DNA of 32,114 bases from Fluviicola sp. (GTDB taxonomy: Bacteria; Bacteroidota; Bacteroidia; Flavobacteriales_D; Crocinitomicaceae). The position numbers and the translations under genes are program-made. Below, piece by piece: positions 18,455-28,127 of this stretch. The stretch covers positions 53,998 through 86,111 of the forward strand of contig NVXP01000004.1 of the NCBI GenBank assembly GCA_002733985.1. The letters run 5' to 3'. Each line of letters starts with the position of its first letter. Positions within the stretch are counted from its first letter, which is position 1. The notes below the pieces were generated by a model that did not search any database, was not told the origin of the DNA, and saw nothing but the letters and a program-made list of their open reading frames with translations.

Positions 18455-18862
18455 TTACTTCGTCTTCAAGTCTGATTCCTTCAATATTTGAATCAAAAAG
18501 ACGGTTCCGGCAACGAGACATATGGCGTAAGGAATGAAAAAACCGAAGTATTCGAAATGATCAGTGATGCCATCCATTTTAAACAAAGGAAGAAATACGG
18601 CGAAAAAAATTAGAAACTTGAACATGCTCAATCCAAGGTATGCATTTCCGAGGTTTGCCCCTTCCTTCATTTGACGGCGTTTTAAGAACCATACTTCCAG
18701 AAGGACAAAGCTTAAATTAAAGAGGTAGGACGCAATGATAAAGCTCCCAAAGAGAGCGAAACTGTATACTGAATGGAGATATACGTGTATTGAAAATGCA
18801 ATTATCAGCGCCAGAATCAAACCGACAATGAAGAATCTATTTTTTCTTTCGATCATCTTCAT
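18455..18862 (-). CDS. Four-TM protein, DUF6168-like, ATP synthase-linked position
   Basis: 135 aa, four hydrophobic segments, lies between atpZ and atpB; family name inferred from context and composition. Confidence 0.6.
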   Translation of the reverse strand: MKMIERKNRFFIVGLILALIIAFSIHVYLHSVYSFALFGSFIIASYLFNLSFVLLEVWFLKRRQMKEGANLGNAYLGLSMFKFLIFFAVFLPLFKMDGITDHFEYFGFFIPYAICLVAGTVFLIQILKESDLKTK

Positions 18863-19088
18863 CTTTATTCATCGCATTCACCTGACGAAGGATATTGTAC
18901 ATGGAAAGGACAGTTGCTAAGAGCACAAGTCCTATTGTAAACCATTTTTTATCGCTTGGATATTTTCCATCGAGCCATTTTCCAATCATGGCAAAGACAA
19001 AAATCGTTCCTGCCATTTGCATTCCTATTCCGGAAAGCCGAGCAACTCGGGAAAATGAAGATGGTTTATTCTTCTGTTCGTCGCTCAT
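18837..19088 (-). CDS. AtpZ/AtpI family F0F1-ATP synthase-associated protein
   Basis: 83 aa, two TM: 'RLSGIGMQMAGTIFVFAMIGKWLDGKYPSDKKWFTIGLVLLATVLSMYNILRQV', typical AtpZ pattern. Confidence 0.85.
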   Translation of the reverse strand: MSDEQKNKPSSFSRVARLSGIGMQMAGTIFVFAMIGKWLDGKYPSDKKWFTIGLVLLATVLSMYNILRQVNAMNKDEDDRKKK

Positions 19089-19102
19089 AAGTCAATTTGA
19101 AT

Positions 19103-19516
19103 TTAGTAAACGACGTCTTCTTGAAGTGAGTTCTCTTTTGAACGGCTCGTAGCTGTTTCAGAGCTGAAATTGCTCATTTTACATTGTCCTGAGAATTCAG
19201 CTCCTTCTTCAATCTGAATTTTAGCTGTAACGATTTCTCCAGTAACCTTAGCTTTCGAACGAAGTGTCAACAGTCCTTCAACTTTCAAGGTACCTTCAAT
19301 TCGACCTTCTACGTCAGCATCTGCACAAATCAAATTACCCGTAATTGTTCCTGTTTGTCCAATCACTATCTTCGCTGATGATGAAACGTTTCCTTGAATC
19401 TCTCCATCGATACGAACATTCGACTCTGCAATAAAATCACCTATGATTTTCGAACCTTCCACAATCACATTTAAGCGATCTGGACTATCTGCCATAACTC
19501 CAACTTTCTTCTTCAT
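19103..19516 (-). CDS. Bactofilin (polymer-forming cytoskeletal protein)
   Basis: 'NVIVEGSKIIGDFIAESNVRIDGEIQGNVSSSAKIVIGQTGTITGNLICADADVEGRIEGTLKVEGLLTLRSKAKVTGEI', right-handed beta-helix repeat. Confidence 0.93.
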   Translation of the reverse strand: MKKKVGVMADSPDRLNVIVEGSKIIGDFIAESNVRIDGEIQGNVSSSAKIVIGQTGTITGNLICADADVEGRIEGTLKVEGLLTLRSKAKVTGEIVTAKIQIEEGAEFSGQCKMSNFSSETATSRSKENSLQEDVVY

Positions 19517-19519
19517 AGC

Positions 19520-22153
19520 TTAATAATATTCTTCGTAAAACAAATCGTACTCTTTCAATTCTTGTTTCTGCAATAAGGTAATAAGATTTTCTTGAGTGAT
19601 CATCATGATGTGTGCATTTTGCAAATCAAGAAGGTACTTTCGTGTGTTTTTATATGCGGTAATGTATTTCGTAGCTTCGGATTCATTCTCGAATACACTG
19701 ACCAAAATAACGCTTCCTTCTTTGAATACCTTCGACTTAACTTTCAATCGAGCACGGCTAAAGAATTCACGGTGAAAATCAGTAACTCGTGATTTTACAT
19801 CTGAGGAACTTCTCTTAGCATCTGGAAAAATAACTACGGTCATTTTCACACGATCATTGTACGTGTACGGCGATTTATTTGTGAAATCAACTTCTATATT
19901 TTCGGAATATCCATTCTTAATAATGTTGATCATTTCCTGAGCTCGTTGAGATTCAGGTGTTCCTGGGTATTCTGCCAATAGGAGATTAAGAGTTGGTAAT
20001 AAGGTGTCTTTCTGGTCAAATCGTTGTCCCAAACACATTGCTTTGAGTAACATGTACTTTGATCGGAAAATATTATCCTTCTCTTCGTTGATCACTTTTT
20101 CAGCTTGCGCAAGCACAGGTCCATATAATCGTTTGTTGTAACGCTCAAGAACTCGCGTGTACGAATCTTCAGCCAAGGCATCACGTTCTTTCTTTTTGAT
20201 AAAGAAATCAGGATCGCGCAGGTAATTTGCGTAATCACTGTTCGTGTAATTATTGAAGATATAATTCTTCATCTCTTCAGCCCTTGTTAAATTCGTAGTT
20301 TGGTACATCGAATACAATTCGTACGCTGATAAGAGGTTGTGTTTATTTTCAATGTTTCGATCAAGCACCTTATTAAAGTTCTTCTCAGCAAGTTTCATTT
20401 CGTTGAGTTGGTCTTTGTAAAGATTACCTGCATTGTAATATGCTTCGAGCAGACGTTCATTGGACACGGCAAGTGCAGAATCAGTCAGAGGAATGTCCTT
20501 CATTAGTAACTCCACAGACAAGGTATCCTCTTCAATAACCGCAAGATCCAAGGAATCTGACTCTTCAAAATCTGGATTATCAGCTGCAAAGGCAGCTACT
20601 TTATCCGATCGTCTCCAATCGTCTTCGTTCTCACGCTCACCCCACATTCGTTTATATTCGTCGTATCCCTGAGACCTCACCTTGGCATTGTTCCAGTACC
20701 ATTTCGACCCTGTACCAGTTTGAACGAATAGGTTTTCATTTTGCTGAAGCTCAAGTAAACGTTCTGCTTCGCGTTCTCTCCGTGCTTTTTCCTCCTTTTC
20801 AATTTTCTTAATCAATTTTTTCAAGAAAGATTCACGGTCATTTTCACTCATTGCTGCAATCCGCTGAACACTATCTTCGTATTGAGCCGTTTCAACAGCC
20901 ACTACCAGATCTGATAATTTAATCGCCTTGTTGCGAATCGCCTCCGCATTTGGATAGGTATCAGCAATCACACGTCCGCAAGAATCGTAGTACTTTTGGG
21001 CACCAACATAATTCTTTTCGGCAAAACTCATGTCAGCTAAACGCTCATAAGCCATTCCTTTTTGACGCGTATTGTTCACTGAATAAAATGCAGATTCCGT
21101 TAGGTAAACTTTTCCTTGTGCTATATCTCCATCTCGAATTTCTAAATCTGCTAGGGCATAATAAATTTGGTCTTTGAATTCAGCGTTCTTTTGATCACGC
21201 AACATCTTGAGCAAGTCCTTTTTGACTTTATCCCCATCACCAAGAAACGTTCGCTTCAAGCGTGCATTAAATGCCATTTCATAAGAAGATGTTCCACGGA
21301 TAACTTTACTAAAATGCTCTGCAGCACCCGCTTTGTTTCCTTGCTCTTCATGTAATTGACCAAGAATAAAGTGTACCCGTGCTTTTCCTTCTTTATCAGA
21401 AATCCGAGCATGCTTCAATGATTCTTCCAAGTACTGAATTGCTTCCTTACTGTTTCCTTTCATCAAGGCTAGCTCTGCCTTAGTTTTTTCAAAATCAAAC
21501 CGTATTTTCTTTGGGAATTGAGCTGGCTTCATTTCCTTTTTACTCCCTTTCTTCTTTATTTTCTCCTGATCACCACTTTCTTGTTCAGCGATTGCTTGAT
21601 CCAGATTGTCCAAATTGAACTTCGCATCGGTCAATTTACCTTTTGCCATGTTCGTTTTTGCCATCCACAGTTCTCCCACGAATAATGATGGGTCATTGCT
21701 GTAGAATTTTCGAACAAATTTGAAGTTCTTCATCGCCCCTTCATAATCACGGCGGTAATAAAGAGCTTCTCCGATTAGGGTCCAATTTTCATCAATCCAA
21801 CGGTTGTGTTCTACTTTTTTCTTTGAAGGTCGATCATTGCTAGGCATAGAGTGATCACGAATCACCTTTGTGCATTTCACAATTGCCGTATCGATTGCAG
21901 GGTACATTCCTGGAACCTCCTTTTCATTCGGAACTGGATTTAAAGGCAACAATGAATAGTAATCCTCCTCTCGCGAGGTTTGATACGTTTCTATTGATTG
22001 TTTGATTAACTCCTTGGCATTGAAATACCCGTTATAATGTGCATTGAGACTGTGGTAATTCCTTGAAATAGTCGTATTCTTTTCTGTAGAACAAGCTACC
22101 ACAGCGAATAAGATCACCAATGACACACCTCCTATTTTGAGTATATTTCTCAT
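19520..22153 (-). CDS. PorW/SprE-type TPR lipoprotein (T9SS/gliding-associated)
   Basis: Likely start MRNILKIGG at 22153; lipobox 'VVACSTEKNT'; 'ISRNYHSLNAHYNGYFNAKELIKQSIETY...DYYSLLPLNPVPNEKEV'; TPR-like arrays. Confidence 0.85.
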   Translation of the reverse strand: MRNILKIGGVSLVILFAVVACSTEKNTTISRNYHSLNAHYNGYFNAKELIKQSIETYQTSREEDYYSLLPLNPVPNEKEVPGMYPAIDTAIVKCTKVIRDHSMPSNDRPSKKKVEHNRWIDENWTLIGEALYYRRDYEGAMKNFKFVRKFYSNDPSLFVGELWMAKTNMAKGKLTDAKFNLDNLDQAIAEQESGDQEKIKKKGSKKEMKPAQFPKKIRFDFEKTKAELALMKGNSKEAIQYLEESLKHARISDKEGKARVHFILGQLHEEQGNKAGAAEHFSKVIRGTSSYEMAFNARLKRTFLGDGDKVKKDLLKMLRDQKNAEFKDQIYYALADLEIRDGDIAQGKVYLTESAFYSVNNTRQKGMAYERLADMSFAEKNYVGAQKYYDSCGRVIADTYPNAEAIRNKAIKLSDLVVAVETAQYEDSVQRIAAMSENDRESFLKKLIKKIEKEEKARREREAERLLELQQNENLFVQTGTGSKWYWNNAKVRSQGYDEYKRMWGERENEDDWRRSDKVAAFAADNPDFEESDSLDLAVIEEDTLSVELLMKDIPLTDSALAVSNERLLEAYYNAGNLYKDQLNEMKLAEKNFNKVLDRNIENKHNLLSAYELYSMYQTTNLTRAEEMKNYIFNNYTNSDYANYLRDPDFFIKKKERDALAEDSYTRVLERYNKRLYGPVLAQAEKVINEEKDNIFRSKYMLLKAMCLGQRFDQKDTLLPTLNLLLAEYPGTPESQRAQEMINIIKNGYSENIEVDFTNKSPYTYNDRVKMTVVIFPDAKRSSSDVKSRVTDFHREFFSRARLKVKSKVFKEGSVILVSVFENESEATKYITAYKNTRKYLLDLQNAHIMMITQENLITLLQKQELKEYDLFYEEYY

Positions 22154-22242
22154 GTATTTTTCGTCGCAGTTTGTACTCTTCATGCTGAAGAACTCACAAA
22201 AATCGATTTTATTATGTTTATTTTCAAATAAATACGCCCTTT

Positions 22243-22953
22243 CTAGGCAATATTTGTGAATACTTGTTGGATATCGTCGTCGTCTTCAATTTTATCCAAC
22301 ATTTTTTCAATGTCCTCTAATTGTTCATCGCTGTATTCAGTTGTTGATGTTGGGATGCGTTGAAGATTCGATTTCAAAACATCAATATCCATACCTTCAA
22401 GACCCGTAGACAATGTCCCAAAGGCTTTGTAATCTCCATAAACGAAAACGCGATCTTCTTGAGCCTCAATTGTTTCAAGCCCTGCATCGATCAATTCGAA
22501 TTCCATCTCCTCCAAATCCATTTCTTCCGTCTTCTCGAACTCAAACACACATTTCCTGTTGAACATGAACTCAAAAGAACCATTTGAAACTATCGACCCT
22601 CCTGCTTTATTGAAGTATGATTTAACATTTGCTACTGTTCTAGTAGGATTGTCAGTTGCACATTCTACGTATACTAAAACTCCGTGAGGACCTTTTCCTT
22701 CGTAAAGGATCTCAGAAATATCTTCTACATCTTTCGCAAGAGCACGTTTGATTGCCGCTTCGATATTATCCTTCGGCATGTTTTCAGACTTGGCATTTTT
22801 AATCGCCGTCCGCAAAGTTGCATTCGTATCTGGATCAAGGCCGCCTTCCTTTGCAGCAAGTGTAATCGCCTTCCCTAATTTCGGGAATAACTTCGACATC
22901 TTATCCCAACGTTTCTCTTTTGCGGCTCTTCGATACTCAAATGCTCTTCCCAT
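22243..22953 (-). CDS. YebC/PmpR family transcriptional/translation factor
   Basis: '[70 protein letters not shown]', '[36 protein letters not shown]'. Confidence 0.96.
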   Translation of the reverse strand: MGRAFEYRRAAKEKRWDKMSKLFPKLGKAITLAAKEGGLDPDTNATLRTAIKNAKSENMPKDNIEAAIKRALAKDVEDISEILYEGKGPHGVLVYVECATDNPTRTVANVKSYFNKAGGSIVSNGSFEFMFNRKCVFEFEKTEEMDLEEMEFELIDAGLETIEAQEDRVFVYGDYKAFGTLSTGLEGMDIDVLKSNLQRIPTSTTEYSDEQLEDIEKMLDKIEDDDDIQQVFTNIA

Positions 22954-22975
22954 AGTTTCAAATTAAATTGGATAA

Positions 22976-23005
22976 CAAAAATAACTGTTTTCTCAACAAG
23001 CACAA
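22976..23005 (-). promoter_or_regulatory. Bacteroidota-type promoter for yebC homologue (TTG-N19-TATTTTTG)
   Basis: Minus strand: TTG (23005-23003), 19-nt spacer, TATTTTTG (22983-22976), about 23 nt from the ATG. Confidence 0.5.
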
Positions 23006-23143
23006 ATGTTCTGCCAGATTCATTGTAATTCCATCAAAAAAGCCACTTATATTGTACTCTTAAATGAATTTTAACAAACCAAGGATGAAAAAGAATTTAA
23101 TTTAACGCTTTCAAAGCTCAAATGATTCTCTATTTTTGACGCT

Positions 23144-24496
23144 ATGCAACAATTCTCTCAAAAATCTATTTTAGTTCTTGGTGCCGGACTTTCTTCTTCT
23201 TCTCTTATACGTTACCTGCTTGAACATTCAGTCGATTTAAACTGGAAAGTAAAAGTGGTCGATCGGGATTTAGAACTCGCTAAGCAAAAAATCGCCGAGC
23301 ATGAAAATGGTGAGGCTGCTTCATTTAATGCGACTGATGCAGAACAACGCAGACCAGAAATTGAAAAATGTGATTTGGTCATTTCTATGCTTCCTGCGCG
23401 TTTTCACTATGAAGTAGCACTAGACTGTATTGAGTTGAAAACTGACTTAATTACACCTTCTTATATATCTGAAGAGATGCGGGCGCTTGATCAACAAGCG
23501 AAAGACGCAGGAATTGTAATTATGAATGAAATTGGTGTTGATCCTGGACTGGACCACATGAGTGCAATGAAAATTATTCATTCTGTTCAGGGAAAAGGAG
23601 GAAAAATAACCAGCTTCAAGTCATTTTGCGGAGGTTTAATCGCACCTGAAAGTGATGACAACCCTTGGAATTACAAATTCACGTGGAATCCACGAAATGT
23701 AGTTCTTGCCGGACAAGGTGGAGCGGCATCATTTATTCGCCATGGACGATTCAAGTATATTCCTTACAATCGATTATTTGGTCGATTGGACAACTTGTCG
23801 GTTGAAGGATTTGGTGATTTCGTAGGATATCCAAACCGTGATTCTCTATCGTATCGTAAAACATATGGTCTGGACGATATTCCAACTATTTTCAGAGGAA
23901 CTTTACGACGACCAGGATATTGCGAAGCTTGGAATGTATTCATCGAATTAGGAATGACAGATGATACTTACCAGATGACTGTTCAGGAGAACATCACTCC
24001 AAGATCATTCATGAACTCGTTTCTTCCTTATCATGCTACAAAAACTGTTGAAGAAAAACTCAAAGAATTCCTTCGAGAGGATCGTATGCATTTATACCAT
24101 CGCTTTGAATGGCTTGGCGTTTTTAATGACGAACCATTAATCAAAATTGAGAATCCAACTCCAGCTCAAGCACTTCAGGAAATCTTAGTGTTCAAATTAT
24201 CCTTAAATGATGGGGATAAAGACATGCTTGTAATGATTCATGAGTTTGTATATGAAATAAACGGGAAAAAGTACCAGATTTCGTCACACATGGTCAACAT
24301 TGGTGAAGATCAAGTGTATACATCTATGTCAAATACAGTTGGGCTTCCTGCTGCGATTTGCGCAAAAATGATCTTAACTGGAGAATTAAAAACGAAAGGG
24401 GTTACTCTTCCTGTTCAACCTGAAGTTTACACCCCAATTTTAAAGGAATTAGAATCCTTCGATATTCGATTTGTTGAAAAGGAAATTGAACTATAG
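23144..24496 (+). CDS. Saccharopine dehydrogenase family protein (glutamate-forming-like)
   Basis: 'ILVLGAGLSSSSLIRYLLE', 'CDLVISMLPARFHYEVALDCIELKTDLITPSYIS', 'NEIGVDPGLDHMSAMKIIHSVQGKGGKITSFKSFCGGLIAPESDDNPWNYKFTWNPRNVVLAGQGGAA'. Confidence 0.92.
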   Translation: MQQFSQKSILVLGAGLSSSSLIRYLLEHSVDLNWKVKVVDRDLELAKQKIAEHENGEAASFNATDAEQRRPEIEKCDLVISMLPARFHYEVALDCIELKTDLITPSYISEEMRALDQQAKDAGIVIMNEIGVDPGLDHMSAMKIIHSVQGKGGKITSFKSFCGGLIAPESDDNPWNYKFTWNPRNVVLAGQGGAASFIRHGRFKYIPYNRLFGRLDNLSVEGFGDFVGYPNRDSLSYRKTYGLDDIPTIFRGTLRRPGYCEAWNVFIELGMTDDTYQMTVQENITPRSFMNSFLPYHATKTVEEKLKEFLREDRMHLYHRFEWLGVFNDEPLIKIENPTPAQALQEILVFKLSLNDGDKDMLVMIHEFVYEINGKKYQISSHMVNIGEDQVYTSMSNTVGLPAAICAKMILTGELKTKGVTLPVQPEVYTPILKELESFDIRFVEKEIEL

Positions 24497-24564
24497 ATCT
24501 ACTGTAAGGTAATTGTTTCTAAGTCGTTCAAACGGATGCACAAACATTTACTAAACTAAAGATC

Positions 24565-25389
24565 ATGACTAAGCTCACTCTTTTTGTCTCCTCATTGATT
24601 GTATTCAGTCAGGTTAATGCGCAATGCGTACCCAATCCGAACGTTGTCACTTTTTCATATGACGGCCATGATTATGAACTCATTCAAGAAACACTTTCTT
24701 GGGAAGATGCAGCTATCTGTGCAGTTTCACGAGGCGGTTATTTAGCAGAGATCAACTCTCAACAAGAACATGACTCGGTTTATCAATGGCTTTCTACCGA
24801 TCAAAACATAACTCCAAACGGCACAATCGATGTATTTGGAGCCGCGTCTATTTGGTTAGGCGGAACAGACAAAAACACAGAAGGTGATTGGGTGTGGGAC
24901 GGAGATGACAATGCCTCAGGAACTTCATTTTGGTTGGGACAATCGAATGGTTCAGCAGTAGGTGGTGCTTTTTCAGCTTGGGGAACTTCTCCACCTGAAC
25001 CAGATAACTCTGGAGGCGACCAGAACTACCTAACATGGCGTTTAACTGGAAACAACACTTCTCTTTGGAATGATTTGCATGCTCCGTCTTCACTTTATTT
25101 TCTAATTGAAAAAGACATGAGTAGCGCCAGTATTACTGAGCAAAACAACGCTAGCTTATTAAGCCTTTATCCTGTCCCTTCTTCCAATGAAATTAATTTG
25201 GCTACTAATTCCAATGAACGAATTTATCGGGTTGATCTCTTTACACTTTCAGGTCAACTAGTTGCCACATACCACTTCGAAAACAGTGAAAAAGCAACGC
25301 TCAACTTATCCAAATTAGATGCTGGCCAATACCTACTCAACATTTACTTGAATAATGATCAAATTGTAAAAAGAACAATCGTTCACTAA
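24565..25389 (+). CDS. C-type-lectin-domain protein with T9SS sorting domain
   Basis: 'YELIQETLSWEDAAICAVSRGGYLAEINSQQEHDSVYQWL...IWLGGTDKNTEGDWVWDGDD...W....PEPDNSGGDQNYLTW...WNDLHA...FLIEK' is a CTLD signature; C-term 'LYPVPSSNEINL...LDAGQYLLNIYLNNDQIVKRTIVH'. Confidence 0.88.
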   Translation: MTKLTLFVSSLIVFSQVNAQCVPNPNVVTFSYDGHDYELIQETLSWEDAAICAVSRGGYLAEINSQQEHDSVYQWLSTDQNITPNGTIDVFGAASIWLGGTDKNTEGDWVWDGDDNASGTSFWLGQSNGSAVGGAFSAWGTSPPEPDNSGGDQNYLTWRLTGNNTSLWNDLHAPSSLYFLIEKDMSSASITEQNNASLLSLYPVPSSNEINLATNSNERIYRVDLFTLSGQLVATYHFENSEKATLNLSKLDAGQYLLNIYLNNDQIVKRTIVH

Positions 25390-25391
25390 CA

Positions 25392-25420
25392 TTGAAATTT
25401 CGGCATTTCAGTTATCTTTG
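25392..25420 (+). promoter_or_regulatory. Bacteroidota-type promoter for metG (TTG-N18-TATCTTTG)
   Basis: TTG 25392-25394, 18-nt spacer, TATCTTTG 25413-25420. Confidence 0.65.
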
Positions 25421-25427
25421 CACTTTA

Positions 25428-25458
25428 ATGAAAGGTTGAATCATTATCAACCTTTCAT
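25428..25458 (+). promoter_or_regulatory. 5'-UTR hairpin of metG
   Basis: ATGAAAGGTTGA (25428-25439) / TCAACCTTTCAT (25447-25458), perfect 12-bp stem, 7-nt loop, starting 7 nt after the -7 element. Confidence 0.7.
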
Positions 25459-25488
25459 ATACCTCTAATATTAAAGTGATTCTCAGTT

Positions 25489-27555
25489 ATGAGCAAAGAC
25501 AAATTCACGGTCACAGCCGCCCTTCCATACGCCAATGGCCCCCTTCATTTAGGACATGTTGCAGGAGTTTACCTCCCATCAGATATTTTCGTGCGTTTTC
25601 TTCGGATGAATAATCATGACGTAGCGTTTATTTGCGGGAGTGATGAACACGGTGCTGCAATCACGCTGAGAGCGAAGAAAGAAGGAACTACTCCAAAAGA
25701 AATCGTTGATAAATACAACGGCATCATCGGGAAGGCCTTCAATGATTTTGACATCTCATTCGATATATTTCACCGAACTTCTGAGAAAATCCACCATGAG
25801 ACGGCACAAGATTTTTTCAAAGTACTCGATGAAAAGGGCCATTTCACAAAAGAAACGAGCCAACAATATTACGACGAGGAATACAACCAGTTTTTAGCGG
25901 ATCGCTACATCTCTGGGGAATGTCCTACTTGTCAAAACCCAAATGCCTACGGTGATCAATGCGAGAAGTGTGGATCAGCCTTGAGTCCAAATGACCTAAA
26001 AAATCCAAAATCGACATTGAGTGGTAAAACACCAATAATGAGGGAAACTTCCCACTGGTATTTACCAATGGAGCGCCATGAAGAATGGTTGACAAGTTGG
26101 ATCAAAGAAGGAAAGCTGGATGGCGTTCAACAACACGATCCTAAAAAATGGCGAAACCAAGTTGTTGGTCAATGTATGTCTTGGATTGATGGTGGATTAC
26201 GCCCTCGCGCGATGACACGTGATTTGGAGTGGGGTGTAAAAGTTCCTGTTCAAGGAGGTGATGGTAAAGTACTCTATGTTTGGCTCGATGCGCCGATTGG
26301 ATATATTTCAGCGACGAAGCAATGGGCAATTGAGAACAATAAAGACTGGAAAGATTACTGGACAGGAGATCGAAAGTTGGTTCATTTCATTGGGAAAGAC
26401 AACATTGTATTTCACGCAATCATCTTCCCTATATTACTGAAAGCCCACGAAGGTTTGATTCTTCCTGATAATGTTCCCGCATACGAATTCCTGAACCTCG
26501 AAGGCGATAAATTTTCCACTTCTCGGAACTGGGCTGTTTGGCTTCACGAATACATTGAGGCATATCCAGACAAAATTGATGAATTGAAATATGTCTTGAC
26601 ATCAATTGCTCCAGAAACGAAGGACAGCGAATTTACATGGAAAGAATATCAGTCACGAATCAACAATGAATTGGCAGATATTCTTGGAAATTTTGTGAAC
26701 CGAACAGTTGTGTTAACGCAAAAATATTACGACGGAATCGTTCCAGCACCAGGAGCATATACCGATGAAGACAAGGAAGTTTTAATGGAAATTGAAGCGA
26801 TCCCTGGACGCATCAGTGAACTCGTTTACAAGTACAAATTGCGTGATGCTCAAGCAGAAGCGATGAACTTGGCAAGACTCGGAAATAAATACCTCGCTGA
26901 TAACGAACCATGGAAGAAAGTTAAAGATCCTGCAAATGCCGAACGTGTTCAAACGATCATGTACATCGCTTTGCAAATCACGGCGAACTTGAGTATCGTT
27001 CTTCAACCATTTTTGCCTTCTACAGCGAAAAAAATCGGTAGTTTCTTGAATTTCACGACAAAAGAATGGTCAGACGCTTCAGCGATTCATCAAATTCCTT
27101 CTGGACATGTTACTGATACAAAATCAGCATATATTTTATTCCAAAAAATTGAAGACAGTCAAGTGGACGCAGAAGTGGAAAAATTGAATGCAAGCAGAAC
27201 TGTTGAAACAGTGTTTGAACCGCAAAAAGATGAAACTTCATTTGATGATTTCACTAAAATGGACATTCGTTTGGGAACAATTCTAGAAGCTGAAAAAATC
27301 AAAAAAGCGGACAAACTATTGAAGCTATTGGTTGATACTGGTTTGGACAAGCGAACGATTGTTTCAGGAATTGCGAAGCACTATTCTCCAGAAGAAGTGA
27401 TTGGTAAAACTGTTACCGTTTTGATGAACCTGCCTCCAAGAAAAATTAAAGGAGTTGAATCGAATGGAATGATTTTAATGGCTGAAAACGCTGATGGTAA
27501 ATTGAGCTTTGTTTCTCCCGAAAAAGATTTCGAAGCAGGTTCTGGGATTAGTTAG
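25489..27555 (+). CDS. metG: Methionyl-tRNA synthetase with C-terminal tRNA-binding domain
   Basis: 'VTAALPYANGPLHLGHVAGVYLPSDIFVRFLR', zinc-binding 'CPTCQNPNAYGDQCEKCG', 'KFSTSRNW' (KMSKS-like), C-terminal EMAP/Arc1p-like 'DFTKMDIRLGTILEAEKIKKADKLLKLLVDTG'. Confidence 0.98.
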   Translation: MSKDKFTVTAALPYANGPLHLGHVAGVYLPSDIFVRFLRMNNHDVAFICGSDEHGAAITLRAKKEGTTPKEIVDKYNGIIGKAFNDFDISFDIFHRTSEKIHHETAQDFFKVLDEKGHFTKETSQQYYDEEYNQFLADRYISGECPTCQNPNAYGDQCEKCGSALSPNDLKNPKSTLSGKTPIMRETSHWYLPMERHEEWLTSWIKEGKLDGVQQHDPKKWRNQVVGQCMSWIDGGLRPRAMTRDLEWGVKVPVQGGDGKVLYVWLDAPIGYISATKQWAIENNKDWKDYWTGDRKLVHFIGKDNIVFHAIIFPILLKAHEGLILPDNVPAYEFLNLEGDKFSTSRNWAVWLHEYIEAYPDKIDELKYVLTSIAPETKDSEFTWKEYQSRINNELADILGNFVNRTVVLTQKYYDGIVPAPGAYTDEDKEVLMEIEAIPGRISELVYKYKLRDAQAEAMNLARLGNKYLADNEPWKKVKDPANAERVQTIMYIALQITANLSIVLQPFLPSTAKKIGSFLNFTTKEWSDASAIHQIPSGHVTDTKSAYILFQKIEDSQVDAEVEKLNASRTVETVFEPQKDETSFDDFTKMDIRLGTILEAEKIKKADKLLKLLVDTGLDKRTIVSGIAKHYSPEEVIGKTVTVLMNLPPRKIKGVESNGMILMAENADGKLSFVSPEKDFEAGSGIS

Positions 27556-27694
27556 AAACGCCCACTCTTTCGTGTTTACTTTCTTATGATGTACTCAATT
27601 CGTGGGTATCGATCAGATTATTCCGTATGTCATCTTGTTTCAAGTCGATTTTTTGAAAAAAATCACTAGTTTTGAGGAACTAACTACATATTTT

Positions 27695-28123
27695 ATGAGA
27701 AAAAACTCTACTAAACAGTTACGGTTATTAGTAATCGTACTGATCACAAGTTTAACTTCTTGGCAAGCCAAGGCGAATGAATCCACACCAATTGATAAAA
27801 TATCACCCTGTGAAACGGTAGGTGAATGGACTAAAATGTCTCAGGAAAATGATATTTCCATTTCCTATTCTACCATCACGTGCAATGGAGAAACATTTTT
27901 GGCGATCCAATTCGAAAACACGAGCGAAACAGCTCAGAATTTCATTTGGAGTATAGCTCAAAATGGTGAGCGACTAAGAATCACTGAAGATGAAATGCAA
28001 GAAGCAATACTTCAAATAGATTCAAACGGAAGTTCTATCTATAAAGGGACTTACCTTATTTCTATAAACGACGAAAGAGATTATTCGAATTTCAAGGTTT
28101 CAATTCAAACTTCACAAAATTAA
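27695..28123 (+). CDS. Hypothetical secreted protein
   Basis: Likely start at the internal Met at 27695 (MRKNSTKQLRLLVIVLITSLTSWQAKANE, signal peptide); the listed start 27602 adds 31 unlikely residues. Followed 4 nt later by the Gly-rich gene. Confidence 0.6.
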   Translation: MRKNSTKQLRLLVIVLITSLTSWQAKANESTPIDKISPCETVGEWTKMSQENDISISYSTITCNGETFLAIQFENTSETAQNFIWSIAQNGERLRITEDEMQEAILQIDSNGSSIYKGTYLISINDERDYSNFKVSIQTSQN

Positions 28124-28127
28124 AATC

